Source: Lachnospiraceae bacterium (GTDB taxonomy: Bacteria; Bacillota; Clostridia; Lachnospirales; Lachnospiraceae). From it: DNA of 32,535 nucleotides. The stretch covers positions 1 through 32,535 of the forward strand of contig CAAGQC010000060.1 in NCBI GenBank assembly GCA_900771995.1, in the 5' to 3' direction. Under the pieces are notes generated by a model. The model did not search any database, was not told where the DNA came from, and saw only the letters and a list, made by a program, of their open reading frames with translations. Position numbers and translations under genes: made by a program. Shown here piece after piece: positions 8,302 through 16,384 of this stretch (positions are counted from its first letter, which is position 1; each line of letters opens with the position of its first letter).

Positions 8302-9456
8302 ATGAAAAAGATAGCAATTCTTGGGTCTACCGGTTCTATCGGAACCCAGACTCTGGAGGTCGTACGCAATAATCCGGAATTGCAGGTGGTAGCACTGGCA
8401 GCCGGGAAAAGCGTGGATCAGATGGAACAGCAGATCAGAGAATTCCATCCTCTGATCGCAGGCATGTGGAGCGAGGAAGCGGCTGCAGATCTGAGAAGCC
8501 GTGTAGCAGACTTACCGGTGAAGATCGTAACCGGTATGGATGGACTGCTGGAGATCGCAGTAATGCCCGAAGCGCAGGTATTAGTGACGGCAATTGTGGG
8601 AATGATTGGTATCAGACCGACGATCGCAGCCATTGAGGCAGGGAAGGATATTGCCCTGGCCAATAAAGAGACGCTGGTAACAGCGGGGCATATCATTATG
8701 CCGTTAGCAGCGAAAATGGGTGTGAAGATCCTGCCGGTGGACAGTGAACACAGCGCGATCTTCCAGTCATTGAACGGAGAACCGGCCGGAAGGATCGAGA
8801 AGATCCTGCTTACGGCATCCGGCGGACCTTTCCGCGGCAGGACCAGAGAACAGCTGCAGAATATTCAGGTGGAGGATGCCCTAAAGCATCCCAACTGGTC
8901 CATGGGACGGAAGATCACCATTGATTCTTCCACACTGGTGAACAAAGGACTGGAAGTCATGGAAGTGAAGTGGCTCTTCGGTGTGGATCTGGATCAGATC
9001 CAGGTTATCGTGCATCCCCAGAGCATTATCCACTCCGCAGTACAGTACGTGGACGGAGCGGTGATCGCACAGTTGGGAACCCCGGATATGAAGCTGCCGA
9101 TCCAGTATGCCCTGTTTTATCCGGATCGTCGTCCGATGCCGGGGAAACGTCTGGACTTCTACGAACTGGCACAGATCACATTTGAAAAGCCGGATATGGA
9201 GACTTTCTACGGTCTGAAGCTTGCTTACGATGCTCAGCGCATCGGTGGCAGTATGCCTACGGTGTACAATGCAGCCAACGAGAAGGCAGTAGGATTGTTC
9301 CTGGACCGCAAGATCGCTTATCTTCAGATCCCGGAGCTGATCCAGGAGGCCATGGAGCAGCATAAGGTGATCGAGAATCCCAATGTGGAGGAGATTCTGG
9401 AGACAGAGGCATCTGTCTATGATTTTATTGAAAAAGTGTATTCTGAGAGGCAATAA
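8302..9456 (+). CDS. dxr: 1-deoxy-D-xylulose 5-phosphate reductoisomerase
   Basis: A 384-aa enzyme of the MEP isoprenoid pathway. The NADPH loop GSTGSIG is at residues 8-14, ANKETLVTAG near 120, the metal/substrate-binding DSEHSAIFQ near 148, and the GRKITIDSSTLVNKG-like segment near 196. It supplies precursors for uppS two genes upstream. The stop codon TAA (9454-9456) abuts the ATG of the next gene directly. Confidence 0.97.
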   Translation: MKKIAILGSTGSIGTQTLEVVRNNPELQVVALAAGKSVDQMEQQIREFHPLIAGMWSEEAAADLRSRVADLPVKIVTGMDGLLEIAVMPEAQVLVTAIVGMIGIRPTIAAIEAGKDIALANKETLVTAGHIIMPLAAKMGVKILPVDSEHSAIFQSLNGEPAGRIEKILLTASGGPFRGRTREQLQNIQVEDALKHPNWSMGRKITIDSSTLVNKGLEVMEVKWLFGVDLDQIQVIVHPQSIIHSAVQYVDGAVIAQLGTPDMKLPIQYALFYPDRRPMPGKRLDFYELAQITFEKPDMETFYGLKLAYDAQRIGGSMPTVYNAANEKAVGLFLDRKIAYLQIPELIQEAMEQHKVIENPNVEEILETEASVYDFIEKVYSERQ

Positions 9457-10512
9457 ATGGTTACTTTGATCTTGTTTGTATTGATCTTTGGGGTGGTGGT
9501 GATCTCACATGAATTCGGACATTTTCTGCTGGCGAAAGCCAACGGGATTCATGTGATAGAATTTTCCGTGGGCATGGGCCCGAATCTGTTTTCCTTCCAG
9601 AAAGGAGACACGAAATATTCCCTGAAGCTTCTTCCCATCGGCGGAGCCTGTATGTTCGAGGGCGAGGACGGTCTGAATGAAAAAGAAGACGGGGAAGACC
9701 ACAGCGGATCCTTCCTGAATGCCAACGTGTGGGCGAGGATATCCACCGTGCTGGCAGGCCCGATCTTTAACTTTATTCTGGGCTTTATCATTGCCTTCAT
9801 TATGGTGAACCTGATCGTGATCCGTGATCCGGTGGCCACAGAGATCGTGGAGGGCGGTGCCGCACAGGAAGCGGGACTGGAAGCCGGAGACAGGATCCTT
9901 TCCTTAAATGGCAGTAAAATACACCTCTATGAAGAGATCCAGTTATTTACACTGACCTATCGGGGCGGAGAGGTAACGGTGGAATATGAAAGAGGCGGTG
10001 TAAAGGGAACTACAACACTGACCCCGAAGTATGATGAAAGTGAAGGACGTTACCTGATCGGCATCAGCAATGCGGATTTTGTGGAACTGTCCGGACTGGA
10101 CTGCTTCCGGTATTCCTGGTACGAGATGCGGTACTGCGTAACGATGACCTGGAAGAGTCTGGCAATGCTGGTACAGGGGCAGGTCTCCAGACAGGATGTG
10201 GCCGGACCGGTGGGTATCGCGGTGAATGTCGTAGGTAAGACTTACGAGAGTACCAAGGATTACGGCTGGCAGAATGTACTGGTGAACATGCTGAATATCA
10301 CACTGATGCTTACCGTGAATCTGGGAATCCTGAACCTTTTGCCGGTTCCCGCACTGGACGGCGGCAGACTGGTCTTCTTAATCTGGGAAGCCATCACGCA
10401 CAAGCCGGTCCCTCCGGAAAAGGAAGGCATGGTACATTTTATCGGGCTGATGTTTTTCATGTTACTGATGGTGTTCCTGCTGTTTAATGACCTGGTGAAT
10501 ATCTTCGGATAA
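9457..10512 (+). CDS. rseP: RIP metalloprotease, site-2 protease family
   Basis: A 351-aa intramembrane protease. The zinc motif HEFGH (residues 18-22) lies in the first membrane span. A PDZ domain follows (about 125-200, with AGLEAGDRILSLNGSKI), and the third metal ligand region is NLLPVPALDGGRLVF near the C-terminus. These enzymes (RseP/RasP) cut anti-sigma factors and leftover signal peptides in the membrane, so the anti-sigma at 953-1912 is a conceivable substrate. The start codon touches the dxr stop codon, and GAGAGG upstream of it serves as ribosome site. A terminator closes the cluster. Confidence 0.95.
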   Translation: MVTLILFVLIFGVVVISHEFGHFLLAKANGIHVIEFSVGMGPNLFSFQKGDTKYSLKLLPIGGACMFEGEDGLNEKEDGEDHSGSFLNANVWARISTVLAGPIFNFILGFIIAFIMVNLIVIRDPVATEIVEGGAAQEAGLEAGDRILSLNGSKIHLYEEIQLFTLTYRGGEVTVEYERGGVKGTTTLTPKYDESEGRYLIGISNADFVELSGLDCFRYSWYEMRYCVTMTWKSLAMLVQGQVSRQDVAGPVGIAVNVVGKTYESTKDYGWQNVLVNMLNITLMLTVNLGILNLLPVPALDGGRLVFLIWEAITHKPVPPEKEGMVHFIGLMFFMLLMVFLLFNDLVNIFG

Positions 10513-10538
10513 ACCGATATTTTGATAATACAGAATCG

Positions 10539-10567
10539 TTGACAAAGAGCATACCGCATGGTATGCT
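10539..10567 (+). promoter_or_regulatory. Possible promoter overlapping the terminator stem
   Basis: TTGACA (10539-10544), a 17-bp spacer and TATGCT (10562-10567) form a good promoter match. Its spacer and -10 are the same bases as the rseP terminator stem. It would drive the phosphatase-like/kinase pair. The -10 may be fortuitous because it is dictated by the inverted repeat. Confidence 0.35.
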
Positions 10568-10574
10568 CTTATTA
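10545..10574 (+). terminator. Rho-independent terminator after rseP
   Basis: AAGAGCATACC (10545-10555), loop GCAT, then GGTATGCTCTT (10560-10570) make a perfect 11-bp stem followed by ATTATAT. The tail is A/T rather than pure T, so termination may be partial. Confidence 0.75.
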
Positions 10575-10697
10575 TATACGTGCAAGACACCATGGCACGT
10601 TTCTATAAAAATTTCATGCCGATCGGCAAAAGTTTTCCTGATGTAATGCGGAGGTAAGAAACCGTACAGACAAACAGAATAAAAGGGAGGAATGCGT

Positions 10698-11327
10698 ATG
10701 GAGCATGTGACGGCCTGCTATTGGCAGAAAGAGACCCCGGCAGGACTATTTTTATCTTTGCAGCAGCGATGGTATCGCAGACGGAGAGCTTCTGTGGTAA
10801 GCGCCTGCATCTCTGACAATGAGGAACAGGTGAGAGACCTGCAGAACCGAATGGAAGAGGAACTGGAAGAAGAGACCATCTGGCGCCCTTTCACCGAAGA
10901 AACAGTGCGGGAAAAATGGACGGATCTTTTGAAATTACAAAAGGATGACAGCAGCTATGCAGGTATTCTGTGTGTGGAGAACCGGGTATTGTATTTCAGC
11001 CACGGGAGAATGCGGATCTGCGGAGTTTTCCGTAGATTCGGCAGGACACAGTGGAAGATACTGCAGGAATCGTGCATGGTGGGAGAAGTGGAACCGGGAA
11101 CGGCTCTGCTGGTGGCAGACAATGGATTCCTGAATTTTAACGAGGAGGATCTGACCGCCTGCCTGCAGTCGCAGACCGCAGGAAGAGGCAGTAGACAGGA
11201 AGCTGCAGAAGGGGCGGCAAGACGGCTGAAGGAACTGGGCGAACGGGCAGAGAGGCAGGGAGGAAAGCACATGGGAGCCGTGTGGATCCTGCCGGTGGAA
11301 GGAGGAGACGGATGGAACAGAGAATAA
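10698..11327 (+). CDS. PP2C-like protein, probably catalytically degenerate
   Basis: A 209-aa soluble protein. It keeps traces of the PP2C Ser/Thr phosphatase layout: an N-terminal beta-strand part (VTACYWQKETPAGLFLSLQQ), a central VLYFSHGRMRICGVFRRFG-type sheet, GTALLVADNGFLN where active enzymes have a LLCSDGL-type strand, and a final AARRLKELGERAERQG helix followed by MGAVWILP in place of DN-x-T. The metal-binding aspartates of both motifs are missing, so I infer a pseudophosphatase or a very divergent member. ATG 10698 is preferred over ATG 10692, because GGGAGG ends at 10690. It overlaps the kinase gene by 16 bp, and PP2C/kinase gene pairs are common. Confidence 0.55.
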   Translation: MEHVTACYWQKETPAGLFLSLQQRWYRRRRASVVSACISDNEEQVRDLQNRMEEELEEETIWRPFTEETVREKWTDLLKLQKDDSSYAGILCVENRVLYFSHGRMRICGVFRRFGRTQWKILQESCMVGEVEPGTALLVADNGFLNFNEEDLTACLQSQTAGRGSRQEAAEGAARRLKELGERAERQGGKHMGAVWILPVEGGDGWNRE

Positions 11328-12178
11328 CGGAAGCGGTCAGTGGGGTGCTGGAACAGCGCGGATACCGGGATCCGGTATTTGTGGGAAAAGGCAGTTTTTC
11401 CGAAGTTTACCGGGTCACGAACAGGGAAGGACAGTTTCAGGCCTGTAAAATATCGGAAGCTACCGAACCGTGGGAGCGGGAATGCCGTAACAGCAGGGAA
11501 ATCTGCCATCCCCTGTTCCCGGCCTACAGAGAACACTGGACAGAGGGCGGAAAAGGCTATCTGATCCTGGAATTCTGGGATGGCTGCGATCTGCGGGAGC
11601 TGCTGGACAGACGGGGAAGGCTGTCGCCGGGACAGGCGGTCCGGATCGCCCTGCAGATCACAGAAGGGCTGCAATATCTGCACGAGCGTCCCCATCCGTT
11701 TCTCTACCGGGATCTGAAACCGGAAAATATCCGCATCCGTGTGGACGGCAGCGCAGGAATCCTGGATCTTGGATGCCTGTGGAACCGGGAACAGGACTGG
11801 TCTGCGGCGGGAAACCGGGGCTGCAGTGCGCCGGAACAGTTCCTGCCGGGGGAGATTCCCGGGGAAGAGAGCGATGTCTATGGGATGGGGAGACTGCTGG
11901 CGGCGATGCTGGGCGAAGACAGAGGCGGTGCAATACGACGTTTCGGGGGAAAACGGGGACATAACATGGTAAGACGCTACGGCAGAAAACAACGAAGACA
12001 GGAGAAGTGGCTGTGCAAAGTGATCGCCATGGCGACCTGTGAGGAACGTAAGGATCGGATTCCGGATATCAGGACACTGCGTGCACTTCTTATGGTGACG
12101 GATGCTTCCGGAAGGGAGAGAAGACGGGCCTGCAGGGCCGCTGATTTTTACTATATCCGGAAGTTGTACTGTCCGTAG
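11312..12178 (+). CDS. Cytosolic Ser/Thr protein kinase (Hanks type)
   Basis: A 288-aa protein containing a compact kinase domain: glycine loop GKGSFSEVY (25-33), ATP-binding Lys46 in ACKIS, catalytic loop YRDLKPEN (132-139, Tyr replacing His of HRD), DLG (152-154, replacing DFG) and an APEQF substrate-loop motif. The essential Lys, Asp and Asn are retained, so activity is plausible. There is no membrane span and no PASTA domain, unlike PrkC/PknB. The C-terminus is very Arg-rich. ATG 11312 is chosen because GGAGGAG at 11301-11307 precedes it; the in-frame GTG at 11282 lacks such a site. It overlaps the upstream PP2C-like gene. Confidence 0.85.
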   Translation: MEQRITEAVSGVLEQRGYRDPVFVGKGSFSEVYRVTNREGQFQACKISEATEPWERECRNSREICHPLFPAYREHWTEGGKGYLILEFWDGCDLRELLDRRGRLSPGQAVRIALQITEGLQYLHERPHPFLYRDLKPENIRIRVDGSAGILDLGCLWNREQDWSAAGNRGCSAPEQFLPGEIPGEESDVYGMGRLLAAMLGEDRGGAIRRFGGKRGHNMVRRYGRKQRRQEKWLCKVIAMATCEERKDRIPDIRTLRALLMVTDASGRERRRACRAADFYYIRKLYCP

Positions 12179-12227
12179 TTGTACGCTCCGTGCTCGAACA
12201 CAATCAAGAAATTTTACAAAAAAGTGC

Positions 12228-12256
12228 TTGCCGTTTGCAAGAGAAATGAGTATACT
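12228..12256 (+). promoter_or_regulatory. Promoter of the transaldolase-family gene
   Basis: TTGCCG (12228-12233), exactly 17 bp, then TATACT (12251-12256), about 70 bp upstream of the start codon at 12330. Confidence 0.75.
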
Positions 12257-12329
12257 GTAACTAAAGGTTCAAAAGAAGCGTATGAGGACCGGAAGCAATT
12301 AAATTTACATAGCAAAAAGGAGAAGAGTT

Positions 12330-12983
12330 ATGCGTTTTTTTATTGACACTGCAAAAGTAGAAGACATTAAGAAAGCAAATGACATGGGGGTTATTTGCGG
12401 AGTAACGACCAATCCCTCCCTGATCGCAAAAGAGGGCAGAGATTTCGTAGAAGTGATCAAGCAGATCGCATCCATCGTGGACGGACCCATCAGCGGTGAG
12501 GTAAAGGCTACCACCGTAGATGCAGAAGGTATGATCAAAGAAGGAAGAGAGATCGCAGCGATCCATCCGAATATGGTCGTTAAGATCCCTATGACCGTAG
12601 AAGGCCTGAAGGCTTGTAAGGTATTAAGCTCCGAGGGCATCAAGACCAATGTGACCCTGATCTTCTCTGCAAACCAGGCATTACTGGCAGCACGTGCAGG
12701 CGCTACCTATGTATCTCCTTTCCTGGGCAGACTGGATGACATCAGCACCAGAGGCGTAGACCTGATCCGCGATATCGCAGATATTTTCGCAGTGACCGAT
12801 CTGGATACCCAGATCATCGCAGCAAGCGTGCGTAATCCCATCCATGTAACCGATTGTGCACTGGCAGGTGCGGACATCGCTACCGTTCCTTACTCCGTTA
12901 TCGAGCAGATGGTAAAACATCCTCTGACCGATGCCGGTATCGCCAAGTTCCAGGCAGATTATAAGGCAGTATTTGGTGAATAA
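12330..12983 (+). CDS. Transaldolase-family protein (TalC/fructose-6-phosphate aldolase type)
   Basis: The 217-aa length is that of the short transaldolase subfamily (TalC/FSA), not the 300-plus-aa classical enzyme. Motifs are MRFFIDTAKVEDIKKA, GVTTNPSLIAKEG, the Schiff-base lysine in MVVKIPMTVEGLKA (about residue 85), NVTLIFSANQALLAARAGATYVSPFLGRLDD, and a C-terminal IATVPYSVIEQMVKHPLTD. It is a cytosolic sugar-phosphate enzyme of the non-oxidative pentose phosphate route; whether it is a transaldolase or a fructose-6-phosphate aldolase cannot be settled by eye. It is monocistronic, with its own promoter and terminator. Confidence 0.93.
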   Translation: MRFFIDTAKVEDIKKANDMGVICGVTTNPSLIAKEGRDFVEVIKQIASIVDGPISGEVKATTVDAEGMIKEGREIAAIHPNMVVKIPMTVEGLKACKVLSSEGIKTNVTLIFSANQALLAARAGATYVSPFLGRLDDISTRGVDLIRDIADIFAVTDLDTQIIAASVRNPIHVTDCALAGADIATVPYSVIEQMVKHPLTDAGIAKFQADYKAVFGE

Positions 12984-13005
12984 TCAATAAGACGAACACA
13001 CAGTA

Positions 13006-13044
13006 AGAAGCTGTACAGAGAATATCTCTGTACAGCTTCTTTTG
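13006..13044 (+). terminator. Rho-independent terminator between convergent genes
   Basis: AGAAGCTGTACAGAG (13006-13020), loop AATAT, then CTCTGTACAGCTTCT (13026-13040) and TTTT. This perfect 15-bp stem serves the transaldolase gene and may also help the convergent spore-protein gene. Confidence 0.92.
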
Positions 13045-13066
13045 GATTTCGTGATCCCGGCAGGGC

Positions 13067-13264
13067 TTATTTCATCTGTTCTTCCTGCTTCTTGATCATA
13101 CGACGGACCATCTCACCGCCGATGCTTCCTGCTTCCTTAGAAGTAAGGTCGCCGTTGTAACCCTCTTTCAGGTTAACACCCAGCTCAGATGCCACCTCAG
13201 TCTTGAAACGGTCCATTGCAGCCTTTGCTTCGGGAACTTCTACTCTATTGGTTTTACTTGCCAT
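13067..13264 (-). CDS. Small acid-soluble spore protein, alpha/beta type
   Basis: A 65-aa protein with the SASP hallmarks: FKTEVASELGVNL, which contains the germination protease (GPR) cleavage site, and GYNGDLTSKEAGSIGGEMVRRMI, the DNA-binding C-terminal motif. These proteins coat spore DNA and protect it from UV and heat. The ATG at 13264 is the start, because GGAGGTG ends a few bases upstream; the in-frame GTG three codons earlier is part of that ribosome site. Expression in the forespore under sigma G is expected from the family, but I did not identify its promoter. It is the only minus-strand protein gene in the host part. Confidence 0.95.
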   Translation of the reverse strand: MASKTNRVEVPEAKAAMDRFKTEVASELGVNLKEGYNGDLTSKEAGSIGGEMVRRMIKKQEEQMK

Positions 13265-13566
13265 TTCGTTCACCTCCGTTTGGATTTTGGTTTTCTTGTT
13301 TCAGATAAGCGTTTTTTGTGATCACTTATCTTGGTATTAGTATGAGCATCGGCTTTTTTTTCATGCTGGTAAGTTTTGCATTTTTGAGTTATAATCAAAC
13401 GGCAACAACAAAAGGGACGGAGACCGGAAAGCGTGACAAAAGATCCACTGACCGGAATCCCACAGAAGTGACTGACCTTTGAAGCCCGGGAAGAGTTGAC
13501 GGAGCTGAGAAGAGAAGGTGTTTTTTTGTTGCTGTAATTTATGCTATACAGAAAGGCGAAAAAACA
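13265..13566. other. Divergent intergenic region, no gene seen
   Basis: This stretch separates the minus-strand spore-protein gene from the transporter operon. A TATAAT lies at 13390-13395 without a convincing -35. The following G/A-rich leader of about 170 nt contains ACTGACC twice and CACT/AGTG pairing potential. I compared it mentally with TPP, cobalamin and Moco riboswitches and found no match. Confidence 0.4.
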
Positions 13567-14685
13567 ATGAAAAAGAAAACAAAAATCACAAAAACACTGG
13601 CTCTGGCGCTGACCCTGGGGCTGTTATGCAGCGGTCTGGCAGGCTGCGGACAGGCACAGAATGCCGAAACAGTGTCGGAAGGTCTGGCAACGGAGAGCGT
13701 ACAGACAGCTGCTGTAGAGAGCACTGTAGAGAGTACGGAAGCCGCAACGGAGACTGCGCAGATCCAGACAACAGAAGCTGCGGACGGTGCGCTGGTACGC
13801 GTGGCATCCTTAAAGGGACCGACTTCTCTGGGACTTTTATTTTTAATGGATAAAGCGGACAAGGGAGAGACTTCCAATACTTATGAATTCCAGATGGCTA
13901 CCGGCGCGGACGAGATCCTGCCGTTAATGGTAAAAGGAGATCTGGACATTGCACTGGTACCTGCCAACGTGGCCAGTGTTCTCTATCATAAGACACAGGG
14001 CGGCGTGGAAGTCATTGATATCAATACCCTGGGCGTATTGTATATGGTGTCGGGAGAGGATGGCCTGACGAATTTTACCGATCTGAAGGGCAAGACCATC
14101 TATCTGACCGGAAAAGGAACCACACCGGACTATGTACTGCAGTATCTGCTGACAGCAAACGGCATGTCCGTGGACGATGTGACACTGGAATACAAATCCG
14201 AAGCAACGGAAGTGGCATCCGTACTGACAGAGGATCCCACAGCCATCGGTCTGCTGCCCCAGCCTTTTGTTAGCGCAGCCTGCATGCAGAATGATGCGCT
14301 GAAGGTGATCTTTGACCTGAACGAAGAGTGGAACAAGGTACAGGGAGAAAACGGCAGCAGTATGGTCACCGGTGTGACCGTCGTTCGTAAGGAATTCCTC
14401 GAAGAGAACGAAGCAGCAGTGAAATCCTTCCTGGAGGATCACAAGGCAAGTGCGGAAGCTGTCAATGCGGATCCCGCCACCGGTGCGGCCCTGGCAGTGG
14501 AAGCACAGATCGTGGCCAAGGAGCCCATTGCCCAGAAGGCAATTCCGAACTGTAACATTACCTATATTGACAAAGCCGAAATGAAGCAGGCACTTTCCGG
14601 TTATCTGGAAGTGTTGTTCGGACAGGATCCTCAGTCGGTAGGCGGCGGACTTCCGGAATCCGATTTCTATTATGATGCAGAATAA
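13567..14685 (+). CDS. ABC transporter substrate-binding lipoprotein (SsuA/ThiY/NMT1-like)
   Basis: The 372-aa precursor has a lipoprotein signal peptide with lipobox LAGC (Cys27), then a Thr/Glu/Ala-rich linker to about residue 75. The binding domain starts at VRVASLKGPTSLGLLFLMDKA. The pattern of two lobes, GDLDIALVPANVASVLYHKTQGG and FTDLKGKTIYLTGKGTTPDYVLQYLL, is typical of proteins that bind sulfonates, nitrate or thiamine precursors. The ligand is unknown. Its stop codon overlaps the start of the permease-ATPase gene by 14 bp. Confidence 0.88.
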   Translation: MKKKTKITKTLALALTLGLLCSGLAGCGQAQNAETVSEGLATESVQTAAVESTVESTEAATETAQIQTTEAADGALVRVASLKGPTSLGLLFLMDKADKGETSNTYEFQMATGADEILPLMVKGDLDIALVPANVASVLYHKTQGGVEVIDINTLGVLYMVSGEDGLTNFTDLKGKTIYLTGKGTTPDYVLQYLLTANGMSVDDVTLEYKSEATEVASVLTEDPTAIGLLPQPFVSAACMQNDALKVIFDLNEEWNKVQGENGSSMVTGVTVVRKEFLEENEAAVKSFLEDHKASAEAVNADPATGAALAVEAQIVAKEPIAQKAIPNCNITYIDKAEMKQALSGYLEVLFGQDPQSVGGGLPESDFYYDAE

Positions 14686-16000
14686 GGGTAAAAAATACAT
14701 CAAAAAATTAATAATAGTATTTTTCTGGCTGGGGATATGGCAGCTTCTGGCAATGTGCGTGGACAATTTCCTGCTGGTGGTAACACCCCTGCAGGCATTG
14801 CGGGCGTTGTTTACCCTGACCGGACAGGCGGAGTTCTGGCAAAGTGCCTTCGGCTCGCTGTGGCGGATCGCCCTTGGCTTTTTGCTGGGGGCGGTACTGG
14901 CACTGCTTCTGGCGGCAGTCAGCTATCGGTACAAAATCGTGGAAGAAGTGCTGCGGCCTTTTATGGTATTCTGCAAGGCAGTACCCGTTGCAGTGTTTGC
15001 GGTGCTTTTGCTGATCTGGTGGGGTTCCTCCATGCTGGCGGTGGCCATCTGTTTTCTGGTGGTGTTCCCAAATATTTATCTGAACACACTGGAAGGCTTA
15101 AAAAGTGCGGACAGAGAACTGCTGGAGATGGCGGAAGTGTTTCGTCTGCCCTTCGGTACCCGTTTCTTCTATATTTACCGTCCGGCCTTAAAGCCTTTTC
15201 TGCTCAGTGCCTTTCAGCTGTCGTTAGGGATGTGCTGGAAGTCCGGTGTGGCGGCGGAAGTGATCGGCACACCCACTCACTCCATCGGAGGCGCACTGTA
15301 TCTGGCGAAAATCTATCTGGATACGGCGGATCTGTTCGCCTGGACGGCAGTGATCGTAGTGCTCAGTGTACTTTTTGAAAAAATAATATTCTATGGAATC
15401 GAAGTCTTTTTCCGGTGGGAGCCTGCCTGCAAAAGACCGGTTCTGCCGCAGAAGACCGCCACCAGAGAACGCCGCACCCTGTGTGTGCGGAATCTGGGAA
15501 AATGCTATCATGGAAAATGGATCTTCCGGCAGGTGGACCGGGAATTCCACGGCGGGGAACCGTATGTGCTGGATACCCCTTCGGGCAGCGGCAAGACCAC
15601 CTTTTTCCGGTGTCTGTGCGGGCTGGAGAAGCCGGAGGAGGGAACCGTGTCGGGAATGGATGGCTTTGCCGTACAGTTTCAGGAGAACCGGCTCTGCGAA
15701 GAGTACAGTGCGGTGAAAAATCTGGAAATGATCCTGGGAGATGCCACACAGGCAAGAGAGGCACTGGCACAGCTGTTGCCGGAGGAAGCGCTGGAGCAGC
15801 CCTGCAGCGAACTGTCCGGAGGCATGAAGCGGAGAGTATCCCTGGTAAGGGCCATGGAGGCGGGAGCACAGTGCGTTCTGCTGGATGAGCCTTTTACCGG
15901 ACTGGATGAAGAGAACCGGAAAAAAGCGGAAGATTATATCCGGAGGAAGACGGGAGGACGGATCGTGATGCTGGCCACCCATATCCGCCCAGGACAGTGA
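14672..16000 (+). CDS. ABC transporter permease-ATPase fusion protein
   Basis: One 442-aa reading frame joins two usually separate subunits. Residues 10-245 are a binding-protein-dependent permease with about six spans and the EAA-type loop (EMAEVFRLPFGTRFFYIYRPAL). Residues 268-442 are an ABC ATPase with Walker A PSGSGKTT (303-310), Q-loop near 335, signature LSGGMKRR (381-388), Walker B VLLDEPFTGLD (402-412) and H-loop His437. The ATPase part is short (about 175 residues versus a usual 240) and ends right after the H-loop. A homodimer would supply both two permeases and two ATPases. ATG 14672 and ATG 14675 are adjacent; translation is likely coupled to the upstream lipoprotein gene. Confidence 0.9.
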   Translation: MMQNKGKKYIKKLIIVFFWLGIWQLLAMCVDNFLLVVTPLQALRALFTLTGQAEFWQSAFGSLWRIALGFLLGAVLALLLAAVSYRYKIVEEVLRPFMVFCKAVPVAVFAVLLLIWWGSSMLAVAICFLVVFPNIYLNTLEGLKSADRELLEMAEVFRLPFGTRFFYIYRPALKPFLLSAFQLSLGMCWKSGVAAEVIGTPTHSIGGALYLAKIYLDTADLFAWTAVIVVLSVLFEKIIFYGIEVFFRWEPACKRPVLPQKTATRERRTLCVRNLGKCYHGKWIFRQVDREFHGGEPYVLDTPSGSGKTTFFRCLCGLEKPEEGTVSGMDGFAVQFQENRLCEEYSAVKNLEMILGDATQAREALAQLLPEEALEQPCSELSGGMKRRVSLVRAMEAGAQCVLLDEPFTGLDEENRKKAEDYIRRKTGGRIVMLATHIRPGQ

Positions 16001-16013
16001 CAAGGAGACCGTC

Positions 16014-16292
16014 ATGGAGAAAAATACAGAGAATACAAGAGTTACCCTGATCGGCATTATCGTGGAAGATCCGGAGGCAGCAGTCAGGATCAACGGACTT
16101 TTGCATGAATACGGGGAATATATCATCGGCAGAATGGGGATACCTTATCATGAGAAGCAGATGAACATCATCAGTGTGGTCATGGATGCACCGCAGGAAA
16201 AGGTCAGTGCTCTGTCGGGGAAGCTGGGAATGATCCCCGGAGTCAGCACGAAGTGTCTCTACGCCCCGGGTACGCAGAAAGCCCCAAAATAA
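16014..16292 (+). CDS. TM1266-like putative iron-only hydrogenase system regulator
   Basis: A 92-aa protein with the TM1266 family pattern: TRVTLIGIIVEDPEAAVRINGLLHEYG, IIGRMGIPYHEKQMNIISVVMDA, and GKLGMIPGVSTKCLYA. The fold is ACT/NikR-like, and family members are annotated as putative regulators linked to [FeFe]-hydrogenase maturation. No hydrogenase gene is in the window. It starts 13 bp after the permease-ATPase fusion and is probably in the same operon, which hints that the transporter may serve the same system. Confidence 0.85.
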   Translation: MEKNTENTRVTLIGIIVEDPEAAVRINGLLHEYGEYIIGRMGIPYHEKQMNIISVVMDAPQEKVSALSGKLGMIPGVSTKCLYAPGTQKAPK

Positions 16293-16297
16293 AAGGG

Positions 16298-16326
16298 TTG
16301 TCAATTCCTCCAACTTATGCTATAAT
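16298..16326 (+). promoter_or_regulatory. Promoter of tig
   Basis: TTGTCA (16298-16303), 17 bp, and a perfect TATAAT (16321-16326), about 58 bp upstream of the tig start codon. Confidence 0.85.
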
Positions 16327-16384
16327 TGCAAAATGACTGCGACTGGATACAGACCCGCAAGGGTATAAAGGAGGAAATGTTATA

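Noticed and set aside
13390..13566. TPP or other known riboswitch ahead of the transporter operon
   Set aside because: A CTGAGA occurs but the remaining conserved TPP core is missing; no other known aptamer could be matched.
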